NCBI GenBank assembly: GCA_005801425.1
Contig: SYDY01000055.1
Span: 1 to 15,693 of the forward strand
DNA length: 15,693 bases
DNA from: Bdellovibrionales bacterium
GTDB lineage: Bacteria; Myxococcota; XYA12-FULL-58-9; SYDY01
Reading direction: 5' to 3'
The notes beneath the pieces were generated by a model. That model saw only the letters and a list, made by a program, of their open reading frames with translations, was not told the DNA's origin and made no database searches. Positions within the stretch are counted from its first letter, which is position 1. The number at the start of each line of letters is the position of its first letter. Of the stretch, positions 1 through 7,294 are shown one piece after another. The position numbers and the translations under genes were made by a program.

Positions 1-1085
1 CGCCGATGTCCATCATGGTCGGTATAGGAAAAGGTGCACGCCTAGGGATTCTCATTAAGAATGCTGAAGCACTTGAAAACATGGAAAAGATCACAACACT
101 TGTGGTAGACAAAACAGGCACGCTAACCGTTGGAACGCCCACGCTATTCGATGTACAAGTGATGGAAGGATTTAATGAACAGGACGTTCTGGGCTTTGCG
201 GCGTCCGTTGAAAGATCAAGCGAGCATCCTTTGGCCAATGCACTTATCACTGGCGCACTTGAACGCCATGCACATCTTTCTCACGTTTCAAATTTTGAAT
301 CACTCACAGGCATGGGTGTCAAAGGTGAAATTCAAGGGAGAATAGTACTCGCTGGCAACAAACTTCTTCTAGAAAAGTTTGGCGTCGCAACTCACGGTCT
401 TTTAGAGTTAACAAAACATTCTCAAGCGACCGGATTGGGCACTATCCTGGTCGCCGTCAACGGAAAGCCAGCGGGCATTCTAAGCGTTAAAGATCCCGTG
501 AAAGCAAGTGCGAAACATGCGATTCAATATTTCCATGCGTGCGGTATTAATGTGATAATGCTTACCGGTGATAGTCGCAATACCGCAGAAATTGTGGGTG
601 CTGAACTGGGTATCAACCAAATTGAAGCAGAAGCTTTACCCTCGCAGAAAAATTTGGTGATCAAAAAACTCCAAGCACAAGGTAAAAAAGTTGCCGTTGC
701 AGGCGATGGAATCAATGATGCACCTGCCTTAGCCCAAGCAGATGTTGGCATTGCCATGGGTACAGGGACCGATGTTGCGATAGAAAGCGCTAGCATTACA
801 CTCGTGAAGGGTGATCTGAACGGCATCGTACGCGCCCACAAATTAAGCCGGGCTACCATGGCAAACATTCGGCAGAACCTGATCTTCGCGTTTGGTTATA
901 ACATCCTGGGTATTCCAATTGCTGCTGGGGTTTTGTACCCCGCATTTGGACTGCTACTCAGTCCAATGATCGCAAGTTTGGTGATGAGTTTGAGCTCTGT
1001 TTCGGTCATCGCAAACGCTTTACGTTTAGGTAAAACAGCACAGAATGGTTCGAAAAACCGATCACTCGTTAGTATGAGTCTCTGA
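1..1085 (+). CDS. copA: Cu(+)-exporting P1B-type ATPase, C-terminal part (5' end outside window)
   Basis: This is the catalytic and C-terminal membrane part of a P1B-1 ATPase that pumps cuprous ions out of the cytoplasm. The frame is open to the left edge. The first visible ATG at 6 is internal, because the codon before it gives the Pro of the usual TPMSIM stretch. Numbering from that Met, the phosphorylation loop DKTGTLT is at 35-41 with Asp35 the phospho-acceptor. The SEHP dipeptide region of heavy-metal ATPases is at 72-75, TGDS at 187-190 and GDGINDAP at 233-240. The last two helices carry YN (298-299) and MSLSS (327-331), the pattern known for monovalent copper specificity. The missing part should hold the metal-binding N-terminus, six helices and the CPC motif. 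It ends 80 bases before the next operon and is probably a separate unit. The family assignment is firm. Confidence 0.95.
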   Translation, partial: PMSIMVGIGKGARLGILIKNAEALENMEKITTLVVDKTGTLTVGTPTLFDVQVMEGFNEQDVLGFAASVERSSEHPLANALITGALERHAHLSHVSNFESLTGMGVKGEIQGRIVLAGNKLLLEKFGVATHGLLELTKHSQATGLGTILVAVNGKPAGILSVKDPVKASAKHAIQYFHACGINVIMLTGDSRNTAEIVGAELGINQIEAEALPSQKNLVIKKLQAQGKKVAVAGDGINDAPALAQADVGIAMGTGTDVAIESASITLVKGDLNGIVRAHKLSRATMANIRQNLIFAFGYNILGIPIAAGVLYPAFGLLLSPMIASLVMSLSSVSVIANALRLGKTAQNGSKNRSLVSMSL

Positions 1086-1117
1086 ATAAAAAATTCGAAC
1101 TCGATGCAAAAAGACCT

Positions 1118-1142
1118 GTCACGTTCTTCGATCTTCCGCCTA
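1118..1142 (+). promoter_or_regulatory. Putative ECF-type promoter, copy 1
   Basis: GTCACG at 1118-1123 is followed after 15 bases by CCTA at 1139-1142 (context TCCGCCTATA). The element lies 23 bases before the ATG at 1166. Transcription would start near 1149, giving a short leader that still contains the purine-rich ribosome site at 1154-1160. The spacing is one base shorter than in the other three copies. It shares GTCACG and TCCGCCTA exactly with the copies at 11626-11651 and 15240-15265. Confidence 0.7.
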
Positions 1143-1165
1143 TAAAACGTGGAAGAGGGAGAACC

Positions 1166-1633
1166 ATGATTTATTCTCAATTATTCGTTATATTCTTGCT
1201 GGTTACAGCATCAGCCTGTGGAAATGATAAAACATCTACAGATCTTTCATCTTCTGACGAAGAAAAAACGATCCCCACAGAGCCCAAGGAAGCTACTGAG
1301 CCTGCTGGCACCATGAAAATGACACAAGTCGGACGCTATCAGGTATGGCTTGAGTTTCCTGATACTTTGGTAAGAGGTCAGGCACAAGATCTGGCACTGA
1401 CCGTGAGAGACGCAAACGGAAAACCCGCGTCCAATCTCATCATCTCCGTAACGTTTATACATAAAGCGATGGGGCATGGGGGCAATAAAATTCCATTCAT
1501 TCAAGAAATAGGTGAAGGGAAGTATACCATAAGCAATGTCGCGGGAAGCATGAGCGGCACGTGGTCTCTTGGCCTCAAGTTTGTTGAAGGCGATATGGAT
1601 GATTTGGTTGCGTATGATATTGAGGTTTCATAA
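1166..1633 (+). CDS. Lipoprotein with YtkA/FixH-like domain
   Basis: This is a 155-residue predicted lipoprotein. A short hydrophobic signal ends in A-S-A-C, with Cys18 as the lipidation site. An acidic, Ser/Thr-rich linker runs to about residue 48. Residues 55-155 form one beta-rich domain of the YtkA/FixH type, with the MGHGG segment at 102-106 and a G-x-Y ... GTW pattern near 118-133. This family is often found beside copper transport or oxidation genes, and its biochemical role is not settled. A good ribosome site (gaggga) precedes the ATG. The stop shares one base with the next ATG (TAATG), so it is probably translationally coupled to the multicopper oxidase. A role as a periplasmic copper-binding accessory of that oxidase is inference. 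Confidence 0.75.
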   Translation: MIYSQLFVIFLLVTASACGNDKTSTDLSSSDEEKTIPTEPKEATEPAGTMKMTQVGRYQVWLEFPDTLVRGQAQDLALTVRDANGKPASNLIISVTFIHKAMGHGGNKIPFIQEIGEGKYTISNVAGSMSGTWSLGLKFVEGDMDDLVAYDIEVS

Positions 1634-2877
1634 TGAAATGTTTTTTTTGTTTTCTATGCATTTTGATCTGCGCATGTACAAACGCAACGGATGATGAAAC
1701 ACATGCATCGCCTACGGTGACAGTTACCAAGGAACAGGCTCAACTTGGATGTTTGTCGATGGGCAGCGGCGATGAGGCCCACGTGATGTGCAATCACGGG
1801 CATAGTCTCAATTTTCGATCTGAAAATCTCTATGCACGTTGGATGTATCTGAATGCGAAGGAAGTGCATCCCATCAGCGAAGCAGATCTCATGATGGGTT
1901 CAGAAAGCCATGCATCATCCATGCTACCAGATCCTATGACACCTCTTTTACGCGCAAGTGTAGGAGAGCGCGTTAAAATACGTGTCATGTCCTACGGCCC
2001 TGAAATGCATGATTTTCATGTTCATGGACACGTGTGGAATGATGGAAATCGCGCCCTGGATACACACCCATTGATGCCCGCCGAAGTGTACGATGGCGCA
2101 GAATTTTACGCCGGTGCTGGTGCGTCCAGTGCGACATCGCGCGCTGGACCAGGCGATTGGATGTACCACTGCCATGTGGAACCCCATATTGCATCGGGAA
2201 TGTGGGGGATTTTTCGCGTTACAGCATCAGACGATAGCATAGGCGAGGATCCTAACGGCCGTTACCCCACAGAAATTCCGCCCCTTCTAGGTGCTGACGG
2301 GCAAACCATCGATGTATGGGTCGTGGCTGCTGAAGTTCCTCTGGCGGTTACACGTGAATTTGATGTAACAACCTCAACACTGCAAACAGTGGAGCGCATG
2401 GCGCGGTTGTACGTGCCTCTTCCTGACGAAACGACTTTTAGGCAAGCAACAGCACATTCAGTCCAGCAAATGCTACGTCCGCAAGCAGAAACATGGATGC
2501 CGTGGGTTTTGTCGCTGAGACTTGGAACACACGTGCGCCTGCATTTGCGTAACATCATGCAAGAAGCCCCGGTATCACTGCATCCGCACGGTGTTCGTTA
2601 CGACATCAACAACGACGGTACAACACCTGATGATGTAGCATGGCCCGGTGGTTCTGAAGTTGTATACGAGTGGACGGCAGACACAGCAGGAACATGGCCA
2701 ATGCATGATCACGCACGTTCTATAGAAAACATCGGTCGTGGTTTGTTTTCAGCTATTGTCGTAAAAACACCTGATGAAGAAACACGTTTGGATCGTGACT
2801 ATCTAATTATTTTTCATGACTTTGATATGAACTGGATGATGGGAATGCCCGATGGCTCGATGATGCAAGGCCATTAA
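1633..2877 (+). CDS. Two-domain multicopper oxidase, type 1 copper in domain 1
   Basis: This is a 414-residue secreted oxidase. The Cys-rich hydrophobic N-terminus resembles a lipoprotein signal, with Cys15 after I-C-A. Domain 1 (about 100-197) carries HDFHVHGH (126-133) and HCHVEPHIASGM (179-190). These supply the type 1 ligands His126, Cys180, His185 and Met190. Domain 2 (about 225-377) has no Cys site but holds HPHG (317-320) and HDH (358-360). The four HxH pairs give all eight histidines of a trinuclear cluster. The type 1 site therefore comes first, the reverse of three-domain oxidases and of the oxidase at 12088-13407. Two-domain enzymes normally form trimers with clusters shared between subunits. 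The Met/His-rich C-terminus (400-414) suggests copper binding. The likely reaction is oxidation of Cu(I) or a phenolic substrate with reduction of O2 to water; the substrate is unproven. Confidence 0.88.
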   Translation: MKCFFCFLCILICACTNATDDETHASPTVTVTKEQAQLGCLSMGSGDEAHVMCNHGHSLNFRSENLYARWMYLNAKEVHPISEADLMMGSESHASSMLPDPMTPLLRASVGERVKIRVMSYGPEMHDFHVHGHVWNDGNRALDTHPLMPAEVYDGAEFYAGAGASSATSRAGPGDWMYHCHVEPHIASGMWGIFRVTASDDSIGEDPNGRYPTEIPPLLGADGQTIDVWVVAAEVPLAVTREFDVTTSTLQTVERMARLYVPLPDETTFRQATAHSVQQMLRPQAETWMPWVLSLRLGTHVRLHLRNIMQEAPVSLHPHGVRYDINNDGTTPDDVAWPGGSEVVYEWTADTAGTWPMHDHARSIENIGRGLFSAIVVKTPDEETRLDRDYLIIFHDFDMNWMMGMPDGSMMQGH

Positions 2878-2912
2878 AAAAACGGTTTTAAAATTGTATA
2901 GAGCGATAGACA

Positions 2913-3449
2913 ATGATGGTGGAAAATTCAGAGCGAACGCTCGATACATTCATGGCGCGATTGGCCCAAGGTGATCGCTCTGCATTTAACGTCATTTTTG
3001 AACGCTTGTGGCCGCCCACATTAAGTTTTTGCGCCAATATATTAAAAAATGACGCCGATGCTGCCGATGCCGCTCAACAAGCGATGGAGAAGATCCTTGT
3101 TCAAGCTTCCAACTACGATCCACAACGTCCAGCGCTGCCATGGGCACTCGCTATTGCGTCATGGGAATGCCGAACAATTCTTCGAAAGTATGCACGTCGA
3201 CGTGAAGCTCCTTACGATCTCGTGCCTGAACCGATGCCATCAAAAACCGATGACATGCATATACAACGTCAACTCATTGAAGCGGCACTCGTTACAATGA
3301 GAACACTATCAGGCATGGACCAAGAAACCTTGGTAGCCACATTTTGGGAAGAAGAAGCGAATGTCAGTGGTGCGACACTGCGCAAGCGTCGCGAGCGTGC
3401 CATCGTTCGACTTCGTAATGCGTTCAGGAGGCTTTATGGAATCGATTGA
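2913..3449 (+). CDS. ECF-like RNA polymerase sigma factor with short region 4
   Basis: This 178-residue protein has the two-part layout of an extracytoplasmic-function sigma factor. Region 2 spans about residues 10-95 and includes the D-A-A-Q-Q-A-M core-binding segment and the W-A-L-A-I-A-S-W-E-C-R helix. Region 4 spans about 117-175 and ends in the basic recognition-like helix GATLRKRRERAIVRLR. Between the L-V-A-T-F-W helix and GATL there are only about seven residues. Canonical sigma region 4 has about eighteen there, so the first helix of the usual helix-turn-helix seems absent. ATGs at 2913 and 2916 are both possible starts. It follows the oxidase by 35 bases and overlaps the next gene by 14, as sigma/anti-sigma pairs often do. 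The promoter at 1118 would make it autoregulated. Confidence 0.85.
   Translation: MMVENSERTLDTFMARLAQGDRSAFNVIFERLWPPTLSFCANILKNDADAADAAQQAMEKILVQASNYDPQRPALPWALAIASWECRTILRKYARRREAPYDLVPEPMPSKTDDMHIQRQLIEAALVTMRTLSGMDQETLVATFWEEEANVSGATLRKRRERAIVRLRNAFRRLYGID
3426..3431 (+). promoter_or_regulatory. Ribosome binding site that sets the start of the membrane partner gene
   Basis: AGGAGG lies inside the end of the sigma factor gene, four bases before the ATG at 3436. It favours 3436 over an upstream in-frame start at 3361 that would overlap the sigma gene by 89 bases. Confidence 0.75.
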
Positions 3450-3987
3450 TTTGATACGTATAAGGCGACGCGTTCGGCTGGCTTATGAGTTCGGTCGTTT
3501 TCAATGGGCTATTTTTGGAATTGCACCCGTTGCACTTCTTGTATGCATCGCGATGTGCTTTGTGCCGAGACCCATCTCAACACTATGGTTTGGCATGGCA
3601 ATCGTTGTGATCGGCGCAACAATGCTGTGGTATGGTCGCGATCCACAGCGCGCTGTACTGCCGGGGGTCATCGCTGGTCTTATCCCGTTGGTGTTGGCTC
3701 TTTGTGCAAACAACATGCACATGTGTGGAGCCGAAGGCTGTACAACATTATGCGTGCCTGCATGTGTTCTTGGCGGCGTTGTCGCGGGTCTTCTTGTCAC
3801 GTACGTGGGCCACCTACGACGTGCTGGCCTTTTATTTTTATTTTCTGCTTCAGTACTTGCTTTACTCACAGGCGCAATGGGGTGCTCTTGTGTTGGATTC
3901 TCCGGCATCATCGGCCTTGGTATTGGATTTTGGACGGGTGTTGTGCCGGTGTTACTTCGCATGCTGTTTAGCAGAAAAACATATTAA
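3436..3987 (+). CDS. Six-helix membrane protein with periplasmic Cys cluster; candidate anti-sigma factor/metal sensor
   Basis: This is a 183-residue protein. A short basic N-terminal tail (1-24) is followed by six hydrophobic segments near 25-43, 48-66, 74-93, 104-124, 130-148 and 153-176. Positive charges at the tail, 68-72, 126-129 and the C-terminus place those parts in the cytoplasm. The Cys-containing loops then face the periplasm. One loop region holds Cys90, Cys97, Cys102, Cys106 and Cys110 with Met94-His95-Met96. The other holds Cys150 and Cys152. A six-helix protein with periplasmic cysteines beside a sigma gene recalls NrsF (DUF1109), a metal-sensing anti-sigma factor, but I see no clear sequence match. 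No classical zinc anti-sigma motif is present. An anti-sigma role rests on gene overlap and topology only. Confidence 0.6.
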   Translation: MESIDLIRIRRRVRLAYEFGRFQWAIFGIAPVALLVCIAMCFVPRPISTLWFGMAIVVIGATMLWYGRDPQRAVLPGVIAGLIPLVLALCANNMHMCGAEGCTTLCVPACVLGGVVAGLLVTYVGHLRRAGLLFLFSASVLALLTGAMGCSCVGFSGIIGLGIGFWTGVVPVLLRMLFSRKTY

Positions 3988-3992
3988 GATCG

Positions 3993-4018
3993 GTCACACT
4001 GCCTGCCTTAAGTGCCTA
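3993..4018 (+). promoter_or_regulatory. Putative ECF-type promoter, copy 2 (weaker match)
   Basis: GTCACA at 3993-3998 is followed after 16 bases by CCTA at 4015-4018 (context TGCCTATC). The -35 half has A for G at its last base, and the TCC before GCCTA is missing. It lies 67 bases before the preferred start of the SbnA-like gene. Spacing and the GCCTA half agree with the minus-strand copies. Confidence 0.55.
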
Positions 4019-4070
4019 TCTGAATGAGTGGTTTGTGTCGTTTTTCTACGATGACATGATCACTTGTCTC

Positions 4071-4078
4071 GGGGGAGG
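4071..4078 (+). promoter_or_regulatory. Ribosome binding site that sets the SbnA-like start
   Basis: GGGGGAGG ends seven bases before the ATG at 4086. The upstream in-frame GTG at 4035 has no such site. A transcript from the promoter at 3993 would begin near 4025 and leave that GTG almost no leader. Confidence 0.75.
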
Positions 4079-4085
4079 CACATTG

Positions 4086-5180
4086 ATGTTTTCGCATCGT
4101 CCAGAACGTGATTTTAAAATCGGTTCCACAGATCGGCTTTTCAGTGATGTGAGTGAAGCACTCGGCATTGTGCCTACCGTGCGATTAAACAAGATCAGTC
4201 GCTTCTGCAAAAAACATGCGTGTTATCTCAAATTGGAGGCATGCAATCCTGGAGGTAGCATCAAAGAAAAAAATGCAGCCTATCTGATCAAAAATGCAGA
4301 GCAACGCGGCCTCCTCAAGCCTGGCAGTACTATTGTCGAGTCATCCTCAGGTAATTTTGGGATCGGACTTGCAATGATCGGTGCTGCACGTGGCTACCGG
4401 GTCATTATCGTTGTTGATGCAAAAACGGCCCCTCCCATGCGTAGGATCTTGAAAGCCTATGGGGCAGAGCTTGTAGACGTACCGCTCACCGAAGCAGATC
4501 TCAATGGATCAATGCAGATCGCAAGAATGAACCGTGCATCCCAAATTGCTACCGCGATTTCAAACTGCTGGTATCCCTGTCAGCACAAAAATCCTTTGAA
4601 CCCCAATGCCCATTATGAATTCACCGCACCTGAAATTATTTCTGATTTTGGAGGAACACCACCCGACGCGCTGGTGGTCGGCGTAAGTACGGCCGGACAA
4701 CTTAGCGGTCTCAGCCGTTACTTCCGTCGCTTTTACCCGAACGTCACCATTGTTGGTGTAGATGTTTCAGGTTCAATTATTTTCAATACCCCTCCACACC
4801 CATACAAAATGACAGGCATAGGCCTTTCGTTTGTTCCGCCTAATTATAATCCCAAGCAACTTGATGTTGCGTACATGATCAACGATCGACTCGCTTTTTC
4901 TTTTTGCCGAGCACTGGCCAAAAGTGAAGGTCTTCTCCTCGGAGCATCTACAGGCGCAATTGTTGCGGCAGGTCTCGCATTTGCGGCCCATGCGCCCGAG
5001 AAAAAAAAGATATTGATGATCAACCCTGATCACGGCAACCGTTATCTTGAAACTGTTTTCAACGACGAATGGATCGAAAATCAAGGCCTTTCACTGTTGA
5101 AAGAAAGTGAACTTGATGACGCGATAAGTGTTCTTGAGCCTATTCCCGCACCTATATTGTACGGTACCAACACGCCATGA
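4086..5180 (+). CDS. SbnA-like PLP-dependent synthase (cysteine synthase fold, beta-replacement)
   Basis: This is a 364-residue fold-type II PLP enzyme. NPGGSIKEK (55-62) gives the Schiff-base lysine Lys60. SSSGNFG (86-92) is the asparagine/substrate loop, VSTAGQLSG (200-208) the phosphate-binding loop and GAST (286-289) the base-contacting segment. The ESSSGN and PPHP...GIG patterns (about 236-246) and the AHYEFTAPEI segment (175-184) fit SbnA-type enzymes better than CysK. SbnA condenses O-phosphoserine with glutamate to N-(1-amino-1-carboxyethyl)glutamate in staphyloferrin B synthesis. The partner dehydrogenase SbnB is absent here, so the product may be the conjugate itself, a related amino-acid adduct, or an intermediate used elsewhere. 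Its stop overlaps the exporter start (ATGA), so the two are co-translated. The fold is certain, the SbnA-like class likely, the substrates inferred. Confidence 0.82.
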   Translation: MFSHRPERDFKIGSTDRLFSDVSEALGIVPTVRLNKISRFCKKHACYLKLEACNPGGSIKEKNAAYLIKNAEQRGLLKPGSTIVESSSGNFGIGLAMIGAARGYRVIIVVDAKTAPPMRRILKAYGAELVDVPLTEADLNGSMQIARMNRASQIATAISNCWYPCQHKNPLNPNAHYEFTAPEIISDFGGTPPDALVVGVSTAGQLSGLSRYFRRFYPNVTIVGVDVSGSIIFNTPPHPYKMTGIGLSFVPPNYNPKQLDVAYMINDRLAFSFCRALAKSEGLLLGASTGAIVAAGLAFAAHAPEKKKILMINPDHGNRYLETVFNDEWIENQGLSLLKESELDDAISVLEPIPAPILYGTNTP

Positions 5181-6523
5181 ACCTCCAACCCCCCACGCCC
5201 GTATCGTTTCGAGATCTGTGGCGACAATTTCTCCCATTGTCGATAAGCGATGTCACAATGGCGGCGGGTGATCCGATGATCACCATGACTCTTGCGCGTA
5301 TGCCAGAACCAACCATCACATTGGCGGCTATGGGCATCGCCAAAAGTATTGCCGTCTTGTTCGAAAGCCCTATTATTATGCTCCTTCATGCTTCAAATGC
5401 ATTAGGACATGCTGTTCGTTCGCGCCGGGCTTTGTGGCATTTTATGCTGCTATGTTGTTTCGTGCTCACAGCTCTTCTCGCCGTTCTTTCAATACCATCG
5501 GTATTCCATGCTCTCGCAATACATATCATGGGCCTTACCGACAATTTGATTTCTCCTGCACATACAGCACTTTTATTCTTAATCTTTTGGCCAGCGATCA
5601 TCGGTTGGCGTCGTTATCACCAAGGACTTTTGATCAGAAACGGAGAAACACGATCTATTGCGCGTGCGGGTCTCGTGCGTTTGGGAATCGTCACGATAAT
5701 CCTTTTTCTCGCCAGCGCAGCTGGTTTTCCTGGGATTTATGTTGGAGGCTTGGCGCTTATCGCGGGGATCATGGCTGAGGCAATCATTGTGACCATCGCT
5801 GCAGCGCGTAGCGATACGATACATGCGCTTCACGCACATAGCGTCGAACATTTTCCCAACGATCTCGCAGGTATTTGGCGCTTCTACTGGCCATTGGCAA
5901 ATGCGATGCTTGTTGTATGGGGTGGAAGGGCAATTCTTATCGCAATCATCGCACGTGCTGTCGATTCTTCAAGTGCACTTGCGGTATGGCCTGCAGCATG
6001 GGGACTAACCCTTCTGATCGCCAATGCCACCCGAATGGTGCAGCAGGTGATCATAAAATATAACGGGATCGCTACCACCCATTTGCTTGTGCTATTTACT
6101 CTTAGTGTTGGTGGCCTTTGTACAATATTTCTTCTTGTTATTGGCACAACCTCAATAGGCTCTTCATGCATCAGCATCTTTGTTGGTCATAATCGGGAAC
6201 TCAGCAACGGTGTTCAATCCGTTGTTCTTTTGTGCATTCCAATCCCTCTTCTCATTGCAATTCAAAATGCTGCACAGGGATTTCTTATCAGTCGTGGAGA
6301 AACAGGAAAAATCAATATTGCAACATGGATTGGTACTGTGATTCTCTTAGGTGTCTCAACCTTTGCTGTGCAGGCCCAGCTTCCTGGGGCAACTTCCGCA
6401 GCGATCGCGATGATGAGCGCAAGTCTTGGTGAAACTGCATTTCTTACTATTTTAGCATACGTGAGTGCAAATGGGTGGTCCCAACGGCACTCCAACTTAT
6501 CTGTTCACGGACCCAGAACGTAA
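5177..6523 (+). CDS. MATE/ANKH-like multi-helix exporter
   Basis: This is a 448-residue integral membrane protein with about twelve hydrophobic helices and short loops. The N-terminal F-R-D-L-W ... F-L-P-L-S-I-S-D segment, the ESPIIMLLHASNAL stretch (about 63-76) and the repeated R-N-G-E-T / R-G-E-T-G turns point to the MOP (MATE-like) exporter superfamily. The closest class I recall is the progressive ankylosis (ANKH) group, whose animal member moves citrate, ATP or pyrophosphate outward. The four-base ATGA overlap with the synthase upstream suggests that it exports that enzyme's product. Its last 27 bases overlap the opposite-strand lipoprotein gene tail to tail. Part of a diverged paralogue survives at 11863-12093. 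The superfamily is likely; the substrate is unknown. Confidence 0.75.
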   Translation: MNLQPPTPVSFRDLWRQFLPLSISDVTMAAGDPMITMTLARMPEPTITLAAMGIAKSIAVLFESPIIMLLHASNALGHAVRSRRALWHFMLLCCFVLTALLAVLSIPSVFHALAIHIMGLTDNLISPAHTALLFLIFWPAIIGWRRYHQGLLIRNGETRSIARAGLVRLGIVTIILFLASAAGFPGIYVGGLALIAGIMAEAIIVTIAAARSDTIHALHAHSVEHFPNDLAGIWRFYWPLANAMLVVWGGRAILIAIIARAVDSSSALAVWPAAWGLTLLIANATRMVQQVIIKYNGIATTHLLVLFTLSVGGLCTIFLLVIGTTSIGSSCISIFVGHNRELSNGVQSVVLLCIPIPLLIAIQNAAQGFLISRGETGKINIATWIGTVILLGVSTFAVQAQLPGATSAAIAMMSASLGETAFLTILAYVSANGWSQRHSNLSVHGPRT

Positions 6524-7237
6524 TCGCTCGGCACGATCAAGGATCTCTCGCGCAACAGTCGAGTCGTCGGAACGAATCATCACAGAAAATCCGTTCCCTG
6601 TAGATGTCACGCTCACTTGGACACCGTTTGGCACAAGCGGACAGTTGGGCATTTCTGCGACCATGTGGCCAAGCGAAGCGTTGCGGGCGAGATGACAATC
6701 GATCACACGCTGCAGCCACTCGGCGGTCATCCCGGGAATAGCTCGAAATGTGACAACAGCCCCAAGCATTCGCCGTGTGGGTACTTTGCCCGTACTCACG
6801 GGGCCCATGAATGGTGCCACACTCTCAATGTCCTCAATGTGGTTAAACGGACTCATGTCTCTGTCGTCTGCGCTGATCCCAATACAGGCGTGTGCCTCAG
6901 CATCGCGAAGCGCGACAGAAGCCGCACGATGATCGGCTGCCTGACGTCGATGCTTCTCGGCGACACGCAGATACTCAGGCGTAGGATTTAAAACAGAGGT
7001 CCAGCACATGCCGGTGTCAACGCCTGCACTTTTTTGACCACCTCTTTGCAAGCATCGCGTCCGATCCTCCACCGAGCTTGGGTCGTATGGACCGCCGTAA
7101 GTTTCTGCTAAACGCTCATGCTTTTGGCCTTCCATCTCGTGTTGTGCCGCGCTCATATCGTGCGGCCGCGCGCCCTGCGTCGTTGTACAAGCAACCACCA
7201 AATTCATGATGGAAATCCACCCAAGTAATCGACCCAT
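6497..7237 (-). CDS. Lipoprotein of unknown function, His/Cys-containing
   Basis: This is a 246-residue predicted lipoprotein with lipobox V-V-A-C and Cys17 as the anchor. Right after it, PHDMSAAQHE (25-34) begins a polar, probably helical stretch of the kind seen in several uncharacterised lipoproteins. A second helical stretch at 90-117 (R-V-A-E-K-H-R-R-Q) is also rich in Ala, His and Arg. Cysteines are at 62, 78, 118, 181 and 199. The C-terminal half (about 155-245) looks like a compact alpha/beta domain that I do not recognise. A good ribosome site (ggag) precedes the ATG, and the ABC ATPase stop is 57 bases upstream, so it is probably the last gene of that operon. The 3' end overlaps the convergent exporter gene by 27 bases. 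The function is unknown. Confidence 0.7.
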   Translation of the reverse strand: MGRLLGWISIMNLVVACTTTQGARPHDMSAAQHEMEGQKHERLAETYGGPYDPSSVEDRTRCLQRGGQKSAGVDTGMCWTSVLNPTPEYLRVAEKHRRQAADHRAASVALRDAEAHACIGISADDRDMSPFNHIEDIESVAPFMGPVSTGKVPTRRMLGAVVTFRAIPGMTAEWLQRVIDCHLARNASLGHMVAEMPNCPLVPNGVQVSVTSTGNGFSVMIRSDDSTVAREILDRAERLRSGSVNR

Positions 7238-7294
7238 GTTAGCTCCACTTCCTTTCGTTGACCGCCCAATTAACCTGAAAAAAAATGGTGATGA

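Noticed and set aside
524-868. Minus-strand open frame inside the copper ATPase gene
   Set aside because: It is antisense to conserved ATPase motifs, with no ribosome site and no recognisable product.
2878-2900. Possible terminator after the first oxidase (AAAAC G GTTTT)
   Set aside because: The one-base loop and A/T-only stem are not a credible hairpin, and the sigma gene follows after only 35 bases.
3361-3435. Upstream in-frame extension of the six-helix membrane protein gene
   Set aside because: It would overlap the sigma gene by 89 bases and lacks a ribosome site, whereas AGGAGG directly precedes the ATG at 3436.
3793-3816. Further GTCACG...CCTA pair inside the membrane protein gene
   Set aside because: The spacing is 11 bases instead of 15-16, and it lies within coding sequence with no gene start downstream.
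3504-3971. Long open frames on both strands over the membrane protein gene
   Set aside because: They are shadows. The frame with six helices, correct charge distribution and a good ribosome site is the real one, and the others give Cys/His-rich sequence with no fold pattern.
4035-4085. GTG start for the SbnA-like gene
   Set aside because: It has no ribosome site, it would lie about ten bases after the predicted transcription start, and the added residues do not match the family.
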